This document shows, piece by piece, positions 7,505-16,170 of a DNA stretch of 64,000 nucleotides. Under the pieces are notes generated by a model. That model did not search any database and was not told the origin of the DNA. It saw only the letters and a program-made list of their open reading frames with translations. Position 1 is the stretch's first letter, and each line of letters starts with the position of its first letter. The position numbers and the translations under genes are program-made. This stretch comes from an uncultured Caulobacterales bacterium (GTDB taxonomy: Bacteria > Pseudomonadota > Alphaproteobacteria > Caulobacterales > Caulobacteraceae). The stretch lies in NCBI GenBank assembly GCA_903900155.1, contig CAIUMD010000077.1, positions 1-64,000 of the forward strand. Direction: 5' to 3'.

Positions 7505-8887
7505 TCAGACGAAGAGGAAATCCGTGCCGGCCGTCTGGATCAGCGGATTGTTGACGTAGCCGCCGCCCTCGACATCGCTGAACATGAAATCGTCCTGCGA
7601 CATCTGCGAGGCGGTGACGCCGACGAGCAGGATCGACGCGCTCGTGCCCCAGGTGACCAGCGCACCCTGGGCGGTGTCGGCCACCTGGACCTGGCTCGGC
7701 GTGATGCCGCCCTCGAAGGCGATGTGATCGAACGCGCCGGGCCCAGCGTCGAATCCGGCGACCACCACGTCCTGGCCGCTCGTGGGGGTGACGATGTAGG
7801 CGTCCGCGCCGTCGCCGCCGTTCAAGGTGTCGTTCCCGGCGCCGCCGTCGATCATGTCATGACCGGCGCCGCCGAACAGCTGGTCGGCGCCGTCGTCGCC
7901 CATCAGGTTGTCGCCCATTGCCCCGCCATAGAGCTGGTCGTTGCCGGCGCCGCCGCGCAGGTCGTCCATGCCGTCACCGCCGTCCAAGGTGTCGGCGCCG
8001 CCGTCGCCGGCCAGGTGATCATCATTGGCGCCGCCGAAGAGCTTGTCGTTGCCGCCGAGGCCGAAGTAGGCGTCGCGATCGCCCGTGGCCTGCATCACGT
8101 CCGCGGTTTCATTACCCCTTTGGACATGGAAGTCGTCGAAGTTGAACGTCTCGGCGGCCGTGTTGCCGGCCGCGGCCGGCGCGCTGAGCGCGCCGCCTTC
8201 GTCCTTGGCGAAGCTGATCGCGCTCAACCGATCGGCCCCGGCGCTGGTCGGCTGCAGCAGATAGCGGTCGTCCGCGAACATGAAATCGCTCTGCGCCAGC
8301 TCGCTCTTCTGCACGCCGACCAAGAGGACGGATCCCTGGTCATTGTTCCAGCTGATCCTCACGCCGAAAGTGGTGTCCTCGAACCGTAAGTCCTCGGGCT
8401 TGATATCGCGCAGCGCCAGGTGATCGAACATCGGACCGCCCGGCTTGAAATCGTAGATGACATCGTGGCCACTGGTCGGATCGACCGCGAAGGCGTCGGC
8501 GCCGCGGCCCCCACGCAGGAAGTCGTCGCCCATCCCGCCTTCGAGATCTCCGTGGCCATCGCCTTCATCCAGGACGTCACGACCATCGCCGCCGCGCAGG
8601 GCGTCGTCCATCGCGCCGCCGGTCAGAAAATCTGAGCCGTCCCCGCCATCCAGGTGATCTGCGCCGGCGCCGCCGTTCAGGAAATCCGCACCCCGGCCGC
8701 CCATCAGGTCATCGGCCATCGCCCCGCCGGTCAGGATATCCAAGCCGTTGCGTCCGAACTGGGCGCTCATCGGCATGCTGCTGGAATGGAAATCGCTGTT
8801 CGGCCGCCCGATGAACAGGTCGTAGTCACCGAAGGTCTCGTGGACCGAGTCCGAACCGCGCAGGTCGGTGTTGTCTGAGTTTGGCAT
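7505..8887 (-). CDS. Tandemly duplicated RTX calcium-binding protein
   Basis: The product has 460 residues and no N-terminal signal peptide, as expected for type I secretion. It has two similar halves. Each carries a block of GGxGxDxLx nonapeptides (about residues 50-125 and 255-350), then a beta-rich unit: PTSGHDVIYDFKPG...FDHLAL...VLLVGVQKSELAQSDFMF in the first and PTSGQDVVVAGFD...FDHIAF...ILLVGVTASQMSQDDFMF in the second. RTX repeats form Ca2+ beta-rolls outside the cell. No catalytic domain is seen, and no type I exporter genes are nearby. ATG 8887 follows GGAAGG. A CueR-type dyad lies about 170 bp upstream. Confidence 0.88.
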   Translation of the reverse strand: MPNSDNTDLRGSDSVHETFGDYDLFIGRPNSDFHSSSMPMSAQFGRNGLDILTGGAMADDLMGGRGADFLNGGAGADHLDGGDGSDFLTGGAMDDALRGGDGRDVLDEGDGHGDLEGGMGDDFLRGGRGADAFAVDPTSGHDVIYDFKPGGPMFDHLALRDIKPEDLRFEDTTFGVRISWNNDQGSVLLVGVQKSELAQSDFMFADDRYLLQPTSAGADRLSAISFAKDEGGALSAPAAAGNTAAETFNFDDFHVQRGNETADVMQATGDRDAYFGLGGNDKLFGGANDDHLAGDGGADTLDGGDGMDDLRGGAGNDQLYGGAMGDNLMGDDGADQLFGGAGHDMIDGGAGNDTLNGGDGADAYIVTPTSGQDVVVAGFDAGPGAFDHIAFEGGITPSQVQVADTAQGALVTWGTSASILLVGVTASQMSQDDFMFSDVEGGGYVNNPLIQTAGTDFLFV

Positions 8888-9056
8888 CGTACCTTCCAAC
8901 GATTGTAATGTTTCAGCGGGACAAGTTGGTCGATACGGAAATCTGACCAGCCTCCAACGTGCAAACCGAGGACGTAGGACTCAGTTCCACCAGCAAAGCT
9001 GGTCATTTTTGCGCAGATGTTCAGGAACGTGCTGTCGTCGCGGCGGCGATAACCAG

Positions 9057-9075
9057 CCTTTCCACGATGGGAAGG
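9057..9075. promoter_or_regulatory. CueR/MerR-type dyad between the RTX gene and acyltransferase
   Basis: The sequence CCTTTCCACGATGGGAAGG is a near-perfect dyad (arms CCTTTCC/GGGAAGG, 5-bp centre) that matches the two good CueR sites at 10867 and 15060. On the minus strand it sits between a weak TAGGCC and GGTTAT with a 19-bp spacer; on the plus strand TAACCC could be a -10. It is placed to serve either the RTX gene (minus) or the acyltransferase (plus). The -35 and -10 elements are poor, so activity is uncertain. Confidence 0.5.
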
Positions 9076-9173
9076 CCTAACCCCGCAGCCCTATTCTCAC
9101 CCGACCACGCGCGTATTTGCTGAATGTTAGGATCGTCGGCCGAGGATCGCCCTGCCAGCATCCGGAGCGGCCC

Positions 9174-10289
9174 ATGCCCCAGAACCTCAAACCCCTCACC
9201 GCGATGCGCTTCTTCGCGGCGATGTGGGTCGTCGCCTTCCATTTCACCCCGAGTCTCGGGATCGGCATGCCGACGCTGGTCGCCAAGGGTTATCTCGGCG
9301 TCGAGCTGTTCTTTGTGCTCTCAGGCTTCATCCTCAGCCATGTCTATATGGAAGCCTTCGGCGAGGGCCGGTTCGTCTATAGCCAGTTCCTCTGGGCCCG
9401 CCTGGCGCGGATCTATCCGGTGCATCTGGCCACGTTGGCAGGCTTGGGTCTGCTGATCGGCGTGGCGGCGCTCATGGGGATGAACGCCGGCGAGCACGTG
9501 ATCGTCTGGTCGTCCCTGCCCGCTCAGCTCACCCTGACCCAGGCCTGGGGTCTGGCGCCGATGGGCGGCTGGAATCATCCCTCCTGGTCGATCTCGGCTG
9601 AATGGTTCGCCTACCTCGCCTTCCCGCTCTTCGCGGCGGGTTTCTGGCCTCTTCGCCATCGGCCGCGTCTGGCGTTCGGCTTGGCGGTCCTAATGCTGAT
9701 CGGGCTCAACATCGGCTTCCAACACCTGGCGGGCTTCCCGCTCACCCGAGCGACCATCCTCTGGGGCGCCTTGCGGATCGTTCCCTGTTTCGCCCTCGGC
9801 TGCAGCGTCTGGCTGCTGTGGCGAACGGACCTCGTCAAGTCCGCCCCAGGCGCCGTCGCCGCGCTCGCGGCCAGTCTTGGCGCGACCGTCGCCACCCTGC
9901 TGGTGGGGGGGCCGGACTGGCTGAGCGTCAGCCTGTTCGGCGCGCTGATCCTCTGCCTGGCCAACCTGTCGAGCGCAGGCTCACGCCTGCTCAGCGGACC
10001 CTTGTGGGTCTATCTGGGCGAGGTGAGCTTCGCCGTCTACATGGTGTGCATCCCCTGGCAGCTCGTGTTCACGCGCGGCGTCGAGAAGCTCTGGCCGGCT
10101 ACGCACGACATCTTGCCCTGGGGGACTTGGCTGGTGATGTTCGCGGGCGTGGTTCCGGTGGCGATGCTGGCGCATCATCTGGTGGAACGTCCCGCCCGTG
10201 AAGTCATGCGCAGGCATGGCGTCCCGTTCCGCGGCGCGCGGGGCCCGCTGGCCGCGCGGGTCGCCCAGTTGGCGGCCGCGCGGCGCTGA
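9174..10289 (+). CDS. Second acyltransferase family 3 membrane protein
   Basis: This 371-residue membrane protein has the acyltransferase-3 signatures: LTAMRFFAAMWVVAFHF (catalytic His), GVELFFVLSGFILSHVY, RLARIYPVHL, WSISAEWFAYLAFPLF and about ten helices. It is clearly homologous to the enzyme at 1212-2390 but diverged, so the island carries two such enzymes on either side of copAB. ATG 9174 follows GGAG. The acceptor molecule is unknown. Surface modification that changes metal access is a guess from context only. Confidence 0.87.
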   Translation: MPQNLKPLTAMRFFAAMWVVAFHFTPSLGIGMPTLVAKGYLGVELFFVLSGFILSHVYMEAFGEGRFVYSQFLWARLARIYPVHLATLAGLGLLIGVAALMGMNAGEHVIVWSSLPAQLTLTQAWGLAPMGGWNHPSWSISAEWFAYLAFPLFAAGFWPLRHRPRLAFGLAVLMLIGLNIGFQHLAGFPLTRATILWGALRIVPCFALGCSVWLLWRTDLVKSAPGAVAALAASLGATVATLLVGGPDWLSVSLFGALILCLANLSSAGSRLLSGPLWVYLGEVSFAVYMVCIPWQLVFTRGVEKLWPATHDILPWGTWLVMFAGVVPVAMLAHHLVERPAREVMRRHGVPFRGARGPLAARVAQLAAARR

Positions 10290-10303
10290 CCGGGGTCCGC
10301 CTT

Positions 10304-10717
10304 CTACTGAAGCGTCGGCGTAATGGTGTCGGCGGCTTCGCGACAGGCCTGTTCGCACCGACGGCAGGCGTCGGCGCAGATGCGGCAATGCTCGTGCATC
10401 TGCGCATGCTTCTGGCATTCGTCGCCGCACAGCCGGCACGCCTCGGCGCAGGTCTCGATCATCCGCTTGATGGTGAGCTCGTTGGTCCCGGTCCGCCGCG
10501 ATGAGACCGAGCCCGTCGCCAGGCAGACGTCGGCGCAATCCAGATTCAGCCGGATACACTGGGTCAACTCCTTGACCATGTCCTCTCCGAGGCACGCGTC
10601 CGCGCAGCTCGTGCAGATCTGGGCGCACTCGTAGCAGGCCTCGATACAGCGGATCAGCGCATCGTTGGTATTGCCGCGGACATGCGGATGGGTCGCGATC
10701 ATTTCCTGGACGTGCAT
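10304..10717 (-). CDS. csp: Csp-type four-helix copper storage protein
   Basis: The 137-residue product is full of cysteines spaced for a four-helix bundle: [49 protein letters not shown] and [20 protein letters not shown]. This is the DUF326/Csp pattern; Csp proteins store many Cu(I) ions inside the bundle. There is no signal peptide, so it resembles cytosolic Csp3 rather than exported Csp1. ATG 10717 has a perfect GGAGG seven bases upstream. It is transcribed away from copZ. Confidence 0.88.
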   Translation of the reverse strand: MHVQEMIATHPHVRGNTNDALIRCIEACYECAQICTSCADACLGEDMVKELTQCIRLNLDCADVCLATGSVSSRRTGTNELTIKRMIETCAEACRLCGDECQKHAQMHEHCRICADACRRCEQACREAADTITPTLQ

Positions 10718-10754
10718 AGCTTAGCCTCCTCTGGCTGCGGGGAATGGTCGTCAA

Positions 10755-10777
10755 ACCGCCGCGCCCTGAGGCGGTTC
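10755..10777. promoter_or_regulatory. Inverted repeat upstream of csp
   Basis: AACCGCC and GGCGGTT arms flank a 9-base centre about 40 bases upstream of the csp start. The dyad differs from the CueR sites, so it may be a different operator or a short hairpin in the csp leader. Approximate position; function not assigned. Confidence 0.3.
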
Positions 10778-10862
10778 CTCGCGAACAGACAAAATGGATA
10801 GAAAAGACAAAAGCTTGCTATCATAGGAGGCTTGCTGGCGCGTTTACTTGAAGGCGGGGCCC

Positions 10863-10893
10863 TTGACCTTCCCACCGTGGGAATCCCTATGTA
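10863..10893 (+). promoter_or_regulatory. CueR-dependent promoter of copZ
   Basis: A TTGACC -35 (10863-10868) and TATGTA -10 (10888-10893) are separated by an overlong 19-bp spacer. The spacer carries the dyad CCTTCCCACCGTGGGAA (10867-10883). This is the diagnostic layout of MerR/CueR promoters, in which the metal-loaded regulator untwists the DNA to align the two elements. copZ starts 36 bases downstream of the -10. CueR is encoded at 12100-12537. Confidence 0.87.
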
Positions 10894-10928
10894 CCCGGGC
10901 GGAGCGAACCCAAACGAGGAGATGAGCT

Positions 10929-11126
10929 ATGCTTCGCCTGAACGTTGAAGGCATGAGTTGCGGACACTGCGTCCGATCGGTGACCGAGGCCGTCAAGCGC
11001 GTCGATCCCAAGGCTGAGGTCCGGGTGGATCTTCGCGCCAAGCAGGTCGAGGCCGAGACCGCGGCAGACCCTAAGGTCGTCATGCGCGCCATCGCGGACG
11101 CCGGCTATGCGGCGTCTGCGGCCTGA
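10929..11126 (+). CDS. copZ: CopZ-like copper chaperone (HMA domain)
   Basis: The 65-residue product is a single heavy-metal-associated domain. It has the Cu(I) loop GMSCGHC near residue 8 and the conserved ending AIADAGYAAS. It would carry Cu(I) in the cytoplasm to the ATPase encoded at 12534-15020 and to CueR. Translation starts at ATG 10929 after GAGGAG. The gene lies directly behind a CueR promoter. Confidence 0.93.
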   Translation: MLRLNVEGMSCGHCVRSVTEAVKRVDPKAEVRVDLRAKQVEAETAADPKVVMRAIADAGYAASAA

Positions 11127-11311
11127 CCGCCTCTCAGGCGTCGCGCACGGTGCGGCGGCCCGTCCCACGACGCCCTCAGGGGCGACCGCCACTCGACCCG
11201 GCCGGTGCGGGACGCCGCGTGAGGGGCGCAGCCCGCCTCGTGCGTAAACCAAGCGGGGCGATCGTGGGGCCGTGCGCGCCTCACCCGAAATACAAGACCA
11301 GGAGACCATCA

Positions 11312-11641
11312 ATGAAACTGATCCTCGCCGCCGTCGCGGCGCTCGCCCTCAGCGGCCCCGCCTTCGCTCAGGCCGGCCATGACATGGCCAAGATGCCTGG
11401 CATGGACCATCCGTCCGCGGCGGCCGGCGCCCAAGGCGCGGGCCTAATCAAGAAGCTCGACGCCAAGGGCGGCTCGGTAACGCTGCAGCACGGCCCGATC
11501 GCGGCCCTCAGCTGGCCGGCGATGACCATGGCGTTCAAGGCCGACCCCGCCTTGCTGAAAGGCCTCAAGGTGGGCCAGCAGGTCAATTTCACGCTGAAGA
11601 CCGGAGGGGCGCCGGAAGTGGTGGCGATTCAGCCGAAGTAG
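11312..11641 (+). CDS. CusF-like periplasmic copper-binding protein
   Basis: The 109-residue product has a signal peptide (MKLILAAVAALALSGPAFAQ), a short Met/His segment (HDMAKMPGMDH) and a CusF fold. The CusF metal motif is present: a His in LQHGPI and then LSWPAMTMAF, giving the His, Trp, Met, Met set that binds Cu(I). CusF normally hands copper to the CusCBA pump, but no such pump is in the window. ATG 11312 follows CAGGAG. The start lies 185 bp after copZ, and the two may share the CueR promoter. Confidence 0.85.
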   Translation: MKLILAAVAALALSGPAFAQAGHDMAKMPGMDHPSAAAGAQGAGLIKKLDAKGGSVTLQHGPIAALSWPAMTMAFKADPALLKGLKVGQQVNFTLKTGGAPEVVAIQPK

Positions 11642-11686
11642 AACCGCCTGCCGGCGTCCCGTCCCGGGCGCCGGCGGTCTCGCAGG

Positions 11687-12100
11687 CTAGGGCCGCCGGC
11701 TCGGCGGCTTTGCAACGGCAAGGCGGCCCACCACCTTGAATACGACACTGGCCGGCAGCGGCTGGGCCTCACCGAAGAGGCGCGCGGTGAATTTCAGCGC
11801 CCAGGTCCCGTCGGTCGGTAGGTCGGCCCGGAAATTGTAGACTCCATATTCTAGACTCGGCGTGAAGAACGCGGGCAGCCCGCCGCCCGCCTGACCTTCG
11901 GGGGAGCGGTCGACGTAGGCGTCGCGGATTTCCGCGCCTGCGATGGCGGCATTGGCCGTGCGTGACCAGATCCGAACTTTCAATGGAACGCCGACGCCGC
12001 GTTCGACGATGGGCGCGACGGCTTCGAAGCGATAGTCGGCGGGGTTCGCCTGGCTCACCGTCGGCCAAAACGCGAGCGCCACCAACCAACCTGGGCGCAT
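11687..12100 (-). CDS. YtkA/FixH-like periplasmic domain protein
   Basis: The 137-residue product has an N-terminal signal (RPGWLVALAFWPTVSQA) and a beta-sandwich-like body. The body includes RGVGVPLKVRIWSRTANAAIAGAEI and ends FRADLPTDGTWALKFTARL, resembling YtkA-like (FixH) domains often placed behind copper ATPases. It is the last gene of the ATPase-cueR operon. GTG 12103 and ATG 12100 are adjacent, and either overlaps the cueR stop, so it is translationally coupled. Confidence 0.65.
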   Translation of the reverse strand: MRPGWLVALAFWPTVSQANPADYRFEAVAPIVERGVGVPLKVRIWSRTANAAIAGAEIRDAYVDRSPEGQAGGGLPAFFTPSLEYGVYNFRADLPTDGTWALKFTARLFGEAQPLPASVVFKVVGRLAVAKPPSRRP

Positions 12101-12537
12101 CACGAGATCGCGCCCGCGCGGTCTCCGACATTAGCCGCTGGCGGGGCGGGCCCGGCGGCGAGGTCGGTGAGGATCGGACAGTCTGGTCGGTCATCCCCCG
12201 CGCAGCCCTCGGAAAGGGCCGCCAGGGTGTCGGCCATCGCCTGCATCTCGGCGATCCGCGCGCGTAGGTCGGACACGTGGGCGTCAGCGATCGCCTTGAC
12301 CTCACGGCTCGGACGGGTGTGATCGCGCCACAGGGACAGCAGGTTGGTGATTTCCTCGACCGAAAAGCCCAGCGAGCGACCCCGCTTGATGAACCGCAGG
12401 TCGTTGACGTCGCGCTCGCTGAAGCTGCGGTAGTTGCTGTCGGTGCGATCGGCCGGACGGATCAGTCCGATCTGCTCATAGTACCGGATCATCTTCGCGG
12501 ACACGCCGGACGCGCGCGCAGCTTGGCCGATATTCAT
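12100..12537 (-). CDS. cueR: Copper-responsive MerR regulator CueR
   Basis: The product has 145 residues. The MerR winged helix starts [20 protein letters not shown], with [15 protein letters not shown] and [14 protein letters not shown]. The metal loop reads [13 protein letters not shown], placing cysteines at 112 and 120 as in E. coli CueR, which marks a Cu(I)/Ag(I)/Au(I) sensor rather than MerR, ZntR or PbrR. It would activate the promoters at 10863 and 15050. ATG 12537 overlaps the ATPase stop by four bases, so the regulator is made from its own target operon. Confidence 0.93.
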   Translation of the reverse strand: MNIGQAARASGVSAKMIRYYEQIGLIRPADRTDSNYRSFSERDVNDLRFIKRGRSLGFSVEEITNLLSLWRDHTRPSREVKAIADAHVSDLRARIAEMQAMADTLAALSEGCAGDDRPDCPILTDLAAGPAPPAANVGDRAGAIS

Positions 12538-15020
12538 GCGGTCTCCCCTGGCGCCGCCAGCCGCGGCGGCGTGTAGGCCCTCAGGCGCAAGGCGTTGGTC
12601 AAGACGCTGACGCTCGACAGCGCCATGGCGCCCGCCGCCAGCATCGGCGAGAGCAGCCAACCGAAGGCCGGGTAGAGGACGCCGGCGGCCAGCGGGATCA
12701 GCACGACGTTGTAGCCGAACGCCCATGCCAGGTTCTGCCGGATGTTGCGCAGGGTGGACCGTGACAGGCCGATCGCCGTCACCACGCCGGTGAGATCTCC
12801 ACCCATCAGCACCACGTCGGCGCTCTCGATGGCGATGTCGGTCCCCTGCCCCATCGCGACGCCAACGTCGGCGGTGGCCAGGGCGGGCGCGTCATTGACC
12901 CCATCGCCCACAAAGGCGACGGCGCCATAGCGCTCGCGCAAGCGCTCCACGGCGCGCGCCTTACCGTCCGGCAAGACGTTGGCCAGGACTTCGTCGACGC
13001 CGAGCATTCGGGCGACGGTCTCGGCGGTGCGCTGATGGTCGCCAGTGACGATCGCCACCTTCAGGCCAAGCCTATGCAGCGCCGCCACCGCCTCGGCCGA
13101 GGTCGGTTTGATCGGGTCAGCGACGGCGAGCACGCCCGCCAGACGGCCATCGATGGCGACGAACAGCGGGCTCCCGCCCGCGTCAGCCAAGGCGTCAGCT
13201 CGCCCCGAGAGCGGGGAAACGTCGATGCCGGCCGCCTCCAGATGTCGCGCCGCGCCGATCGCGAGCTCACGGCCATCGACCCGCGCGGTCACCCCAAAGC
13301 CCGGGGTGGCCTGGAAATCCTCGACCGGCCGCAGGGTCAGGCCCCGCCGCCGCGCCTCACTGACGATCGCCTCGCCGATCGGGTGCTCGGAGCGCTGTTC
13401 GACGCTGGCGGCCGCGGCCAGGACCTCGTCCTCGCCAAATCCTCCGACGACCTGCAGGGCGGTGAGCGCGGGACGTCCCAGGGTAAGTGTCCCCGTCTTG
13501 TCGAAGACCACGGCCTTCACGTCACGCAGCGCCTGCAGCGCCTCCCCGCGCCGGAAGAGCACGCCGAGTTCGGCCGCGCGACCGGTGCCGACCATGATCG
13601 ACGTGGGGGTGGCCAAGCCCATGGCGCAGGGGCAGGCGATGATTAGCACGGCCACGGCGTTGACGAGCGCCAGGCCGAGCGCCGGGGCCGGTCCGAACGC
13701 CAGCCAGACGCCGAAGGTGAGCGCTGCGAGCGCGATCACCACGGGCACGAACCAGGCCGTGACCTTGTCGACCAGGGCTTGGATCGGCAGCTTGGCGCCT
13801 TGCGCCTGCTCCACCATGCGGACGATCTGCGCCAGCAGGGTGTCAGCCCCGACCTTGGTGGCGCGGAAGCGGAAGGCGCCGGTCTTGTTGACCGTGCCGC
13901 CGATCACGACCGCGCCCGGTCCCTTTTCGACCGGCATAGCTTCGCCGCTGATCATCGACTCGTCGACGAAGGAGCCGCCGTCGAGGACCTCGCCGTCCAC
14001 CGGGACGCGTTCGCCGGGCCGGACGATCACCAGATCGCCGGGCCGGACCGCCTCGATCGGCAGCTCGACATCTTCCCCGCCGCGCTGCACCCGGGCGGTC
14101 TTGGCCTGCAGGTGCAGCAGACGCTTGATCGCTTCGCTCGTGCGGCCCTTGGCGCGGGCCTCGAACCAGCGGCCGAGCAGGATCAGGGTCACGATCACCG
14201 CGGCGGCTTCGTAGTAGACGTTGTTCGTCCCGGCAGGCAGCGCCCGGGGAAAGAGCGTCGCCATGAGCGAGTAGGCCCAGGCCGCGGTGGCGCCCAGCAC
14301 CACCAAGCTATTCATGTCCGGCGCGCGCCGCAAAAGGTTGGGCACGCCCTTCTTGTAGAAGCGAAGTCCCGGCCCGAAGAGGACGAAGCTCGCCAGAGCG
14401 AGACTGATAAGCCGCCAGGGCTGTTCGCCCAAAGTCGTGGCCAGCCAGTGGTGGACGCTGGGCGAGACGTGACGCGCCATCTCCAACGTGAAAAGCGGAA
14501 GGGTCGCGACCGCGGCGAGCATGACGGAACGGCGCAGAGCGCCAATCTCCGCCAGACGTGCGGCCTGCTCGCGGTCTTCGTTCGGACCGCCTGCCGCTTC
14601 CACCACGCTCGCGTCATAGCCGGCCTGGGCGATCACCGCGGCGAGGCGTTCAGAGGTGACCGTCCCATCCAGGACCCGCACCGTGGCCCGCTCGGTCGCC
14701 AGGTTGACCTGGGCGTCCAACACCCCGGGCTCCGCCTTGAGCGCGCGCTCGACCCGGCCGACGCAGCTTGCGCAGGTCATGCCGCGGACCCGAAGCTCGA
14801 CGGCATGTTCGAGCGGCTCGTAGCCGACCGCCCGGATGGCGGCGCCCACGGCGGCCGGGTCGCCACCTTCAACATGGGCGCGCTCCGCCGCCAGATTGAC
14901 GCTGGCCCGGCGCACGCCGGGAACGGCAAGGATCGCGCGTTCGACCCGGCCAACGCAGCTCGCGCAGGTCATGCCGAGCACGGGCAGATCGATGGCGTCG
15001 AGGGTCGCGGCTTCGGGCAT
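12534..15020 (-). CDS. copA: Copper-exporting P1B-type ATPase
   Basis: The 828-residue enzyme has two N-terminal HMA domains, each with [14 protein letters not shown]. Membrane helices with the transport motif [14 protein letters not shown] follow, then the phosphorylation site [14 protein letters not shown], the nucleotide-domain SEHPIGEA and the hinge [11 protein letters not shown]. The CPC plus double HMA architecture is that of Cu(I) exporters (CopA/CtpA). I chose ATG 15020, which has an AGAAGG site. A codon at 15047 would lie at or upstream of the transcription start of the CueR promoter. cueR and the YtkA-like gene follow with overlaps. This is a different protein from the periplasmic oxidase CopA. 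Confidence 0.95.
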   Translation of the reverse strand: MPEAATLDAIDLPVLGMTCASCVGRVERAILAVPGVRRASVNLAAERAHVEGGDPAAVGAAIRAVGYEPLEHAVELRVRGMTCASCVGRVERALKAEPGVLDAQVNLATERATVRVLDGTVTSERLAAVIAQAGYDASVVEAAGGPNEDREQAARLAEIGALRRSVMLAAVATLPLFTLEMARHVSPSVHHWLATTLGEQPWRLISLALASFVLFGPGLRFYKKGVPNLLRRAPDMNSLVVLGATAAWAYSLMATLFPRALPAGTNNVYYEAAAVIVTLILLGRWFEARAKGRTSEAIKRLLHLQAKTARVQRGGEDVELPIEAVRPGDLVIVRPGERVPVDGEVLDGGSFVDESMISGEAMPVEKGPGAVVIGGTVNKTGAFRFRATKVGADTLLAQIVRMVEQAQGAKLPIQALVDKVTAWFVPVVIALAALTFGVWLAFGPAPALGLALVNAVAVLIIACPCAMGLATPTSIMVGTGRAAELGVLFRRGEALQALRDVKAVVFDKTGTLTLGRPALTALQVVGGFGEDEVLAAAASVEQRSEHPIGEAIVSEARRRGLTLRPVEDFQATPGFGVTARVDGRELAIGAARHLEAAGIDVSPLSGRADALADAGGSPLFVAIDGRLAGVLAVADPIKPTSAEAVAALHRLGLKVAIVTGDHQRTAETVARMLGVDEVLANVLPDGKARAVERLRERYGAVAFVGDGVNDAPALATADVGVAMGQGTDIAIESADVVLMGGDLTGVVTAIGLSRSTLRNIRQNLAWAFGYNVVLIPLAAGVLYPAFGWLLSPMLAAGAMALSSVSVLTNALRLRAYTPPRLAAPGETA

Positions 15021-15049
15021 CGCAGGGTTCCTTCTTCCGATGCCCAAGT

Positions 15050-15080
15050 CAGATAGGGCTTCCCATCATGGGAAGGTCAA
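15050..15080 (-). promoter_or_regulatory. CueR-dependent promoter of the copper ATPase operon
   Basis: On the minus strand a TTGACC -35 (15080-15075) and TATCTG -10 (15055-15050) flank a 19-bp spacer. The spacer carries the dyad CCTTCCCATGATGGGAAGC. It is nearly identical to the copZ promoter. The expected transcript would start near 15043 and give a leader of about 23 bases before ATG 15020. Confidence 0.9.
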
Positions 15081-15206
15081 GGCTCCGTCGGTGCTGTTCT
15101 TGGGATACGCGCCAGCGCCAGCGCGCCCCTCAGGGCTACGACTGCCGTGGCGCTCCACAGTGCAGCGTAGAGTCGTGGTCAAGAAAAGTCGGTCCGCATC
15201 GCGCCC

Positions 15207-15223
15207 CTTCCAATCATTGGAAG
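15207..15223. promoter_or_regulatory. Perfect 17-bp CueR-like palindrome upstream of DUF305 gene
   Basis: CTTCCAATCATTGGAAG is a perfect palindrome with the same outer arms as the CueR sites but AAT in place of CCA inside. It lies 123 bp before the DUF305 start. No good -35 or -10 pair with 19-bp spacing is visible on either strand, so it may be a diverged or inactive site, or the operator of another MerR-type regulator. Confidence 0.45.
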
Positions 15224-15345
15224 CTTTTGGCGCGGGCCTCTTTGCGGATCTCAAGCAACGAAGTCCCGTTGTGGCGGTTCTCTTCGCGTTCGTGACCAGG
15301 CTAGAGGCCGAGGTCGCGCCTTTATGTCAGGACGGAACAACGAAG

Positions 15346-15747
15346 ATGCGAATGACACTTACGATCCTCGCGGCGATCGCGGCGCTCTCGGCGGGGGCGA
15401 GCACGGCGTCCGCGCAGTCGAATCAGGGGGCCATGAAGGGGATGGACCACAGCGCCATGCCGGGGATGAAGGGCGCGAAGGGCGATCACAACATGATGGC
15501 CATGAACGACTACATGGCGGCCATGAAGAAGATGGACCAGGCGATGATGAGCGCGAAGGGCTCCACGCCCGACGCCACGTTCGCCCGCAAGATGATGGCC
15601 CACCACCAAGGCGCCATCGACATGGCGCAGATCCAGCTTCGCCACGGCGCAGACGCGGACGCCAAGAAGATCGCCCAGAAGACGATCGACGAGAACACCA
15701 AGAGCAAGGCCGAACTCGAGGCCTGGCTGAAATCGCACGGCGGCTGA
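15346..15747 (+). CDS. DUF305 exported Met/His-rich copper-associated protein
   Basis: The 133-residue product has a signal peptide (RMTLTILAAIAALSAGASTA), a Met-rich linker (GMDHSAMPGMKG, HNMMAMNDYMAAM) and the DUF305 core. The core signature is ARKMMAHHQGAIDMAQIQL. DUF305 proteins are helical exported proteins common in copper and silver clusters, with presumed metal ligands in the HHxxAxxM motif. ATG 15346 follows GGACGGA; the long frame upstream is antisense to the ATPase and not real. Confidence 0.88.
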   Translation: MRMTLTILAAIAALSAGASTASAQSNQGAMKGMDHSAMPGMKGAKGDHNMMAMNDYMAAMKKMDQAMMSAKGSTPDATFARKMMAHHQGAIDMAQIQLRHGADADAKKIAQKTIDENTKSKAELEAWLKSHGG

Positions 15748-15876
15748 TTTCCGCTGGCTTAGCGGCGAGCGTCAGCTGGCGCTGGCGGCTCGCGGTGCGC
15801 TTCGTCCAATGATCCTTTAGGGGTTTGGGCCGGTCTGGAACGTATAGTTCCTGGGGCGACCTTGAAGGATTTCGAC

Positions 15877-16170
15877 ATGAGCGAACGCTTGGATGAGCTA
15901 GTCGATCGATTGGCGGCCAGCCCGGCTGACCGTTCATTGGACGGACTGGAGGCGCAGATCGGCCGCAGCATCGCGTCGCGCCGGCGCGACGCGCGTGCGC
16001 TCGCCGCCCTCGCGCCGGTTCGCTTCGCCTCGGTGAGCTTGGCCCTGGCGATGGGGTTGACGGCGGGCGGCGCGGTCGCGGCGTCTGCAGCCCTGGCGCC
16101 GCAGCACGACGGCGCCTTCTCCAGCGGCGCCCACCTGGCGCCGTCCAACCTGCTGGAGGGCCACCGGTGA
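15877..16170 (+). CDS. CnrY-like membrane anti-sigma protein (putative)
   Basis: The 97-residue product has a charged N-terminus (MSERLDELVDRLAASPADRS), one hydrophobic segment (RFASVSLALAMGLTAGGAVA, about residues 49-68) and a short periplasmic tail. It starts a three-gene operon with a CnrX-like sensor and an ECF sigma factor, overlapping the next gene by four bases. In CnrYXH systems, CnrY is a single-span anti-sigma factor with this topology and size. Assignment rests on topology and gene order rather than strong sequence motifs. ATG 15877 has GAAGGA upstream. Confidence 0.65.
   Translation: MSERLDELVDRLAASPADRSLDGLEAQIGRSIASRRRDARALAALAPVRFASVSLALAMGLTAGGAVAASAALAPQHDGAFSSGAHLAPSNLLEGHR

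Noticed and set aside
7800..8760. Periodic repeats that could suggest a tandem DNA repeat or CRISPR array
   Set aside because: The period is the RTX nonapeptide coding repeat. There are no unique spacers between constant repeats.
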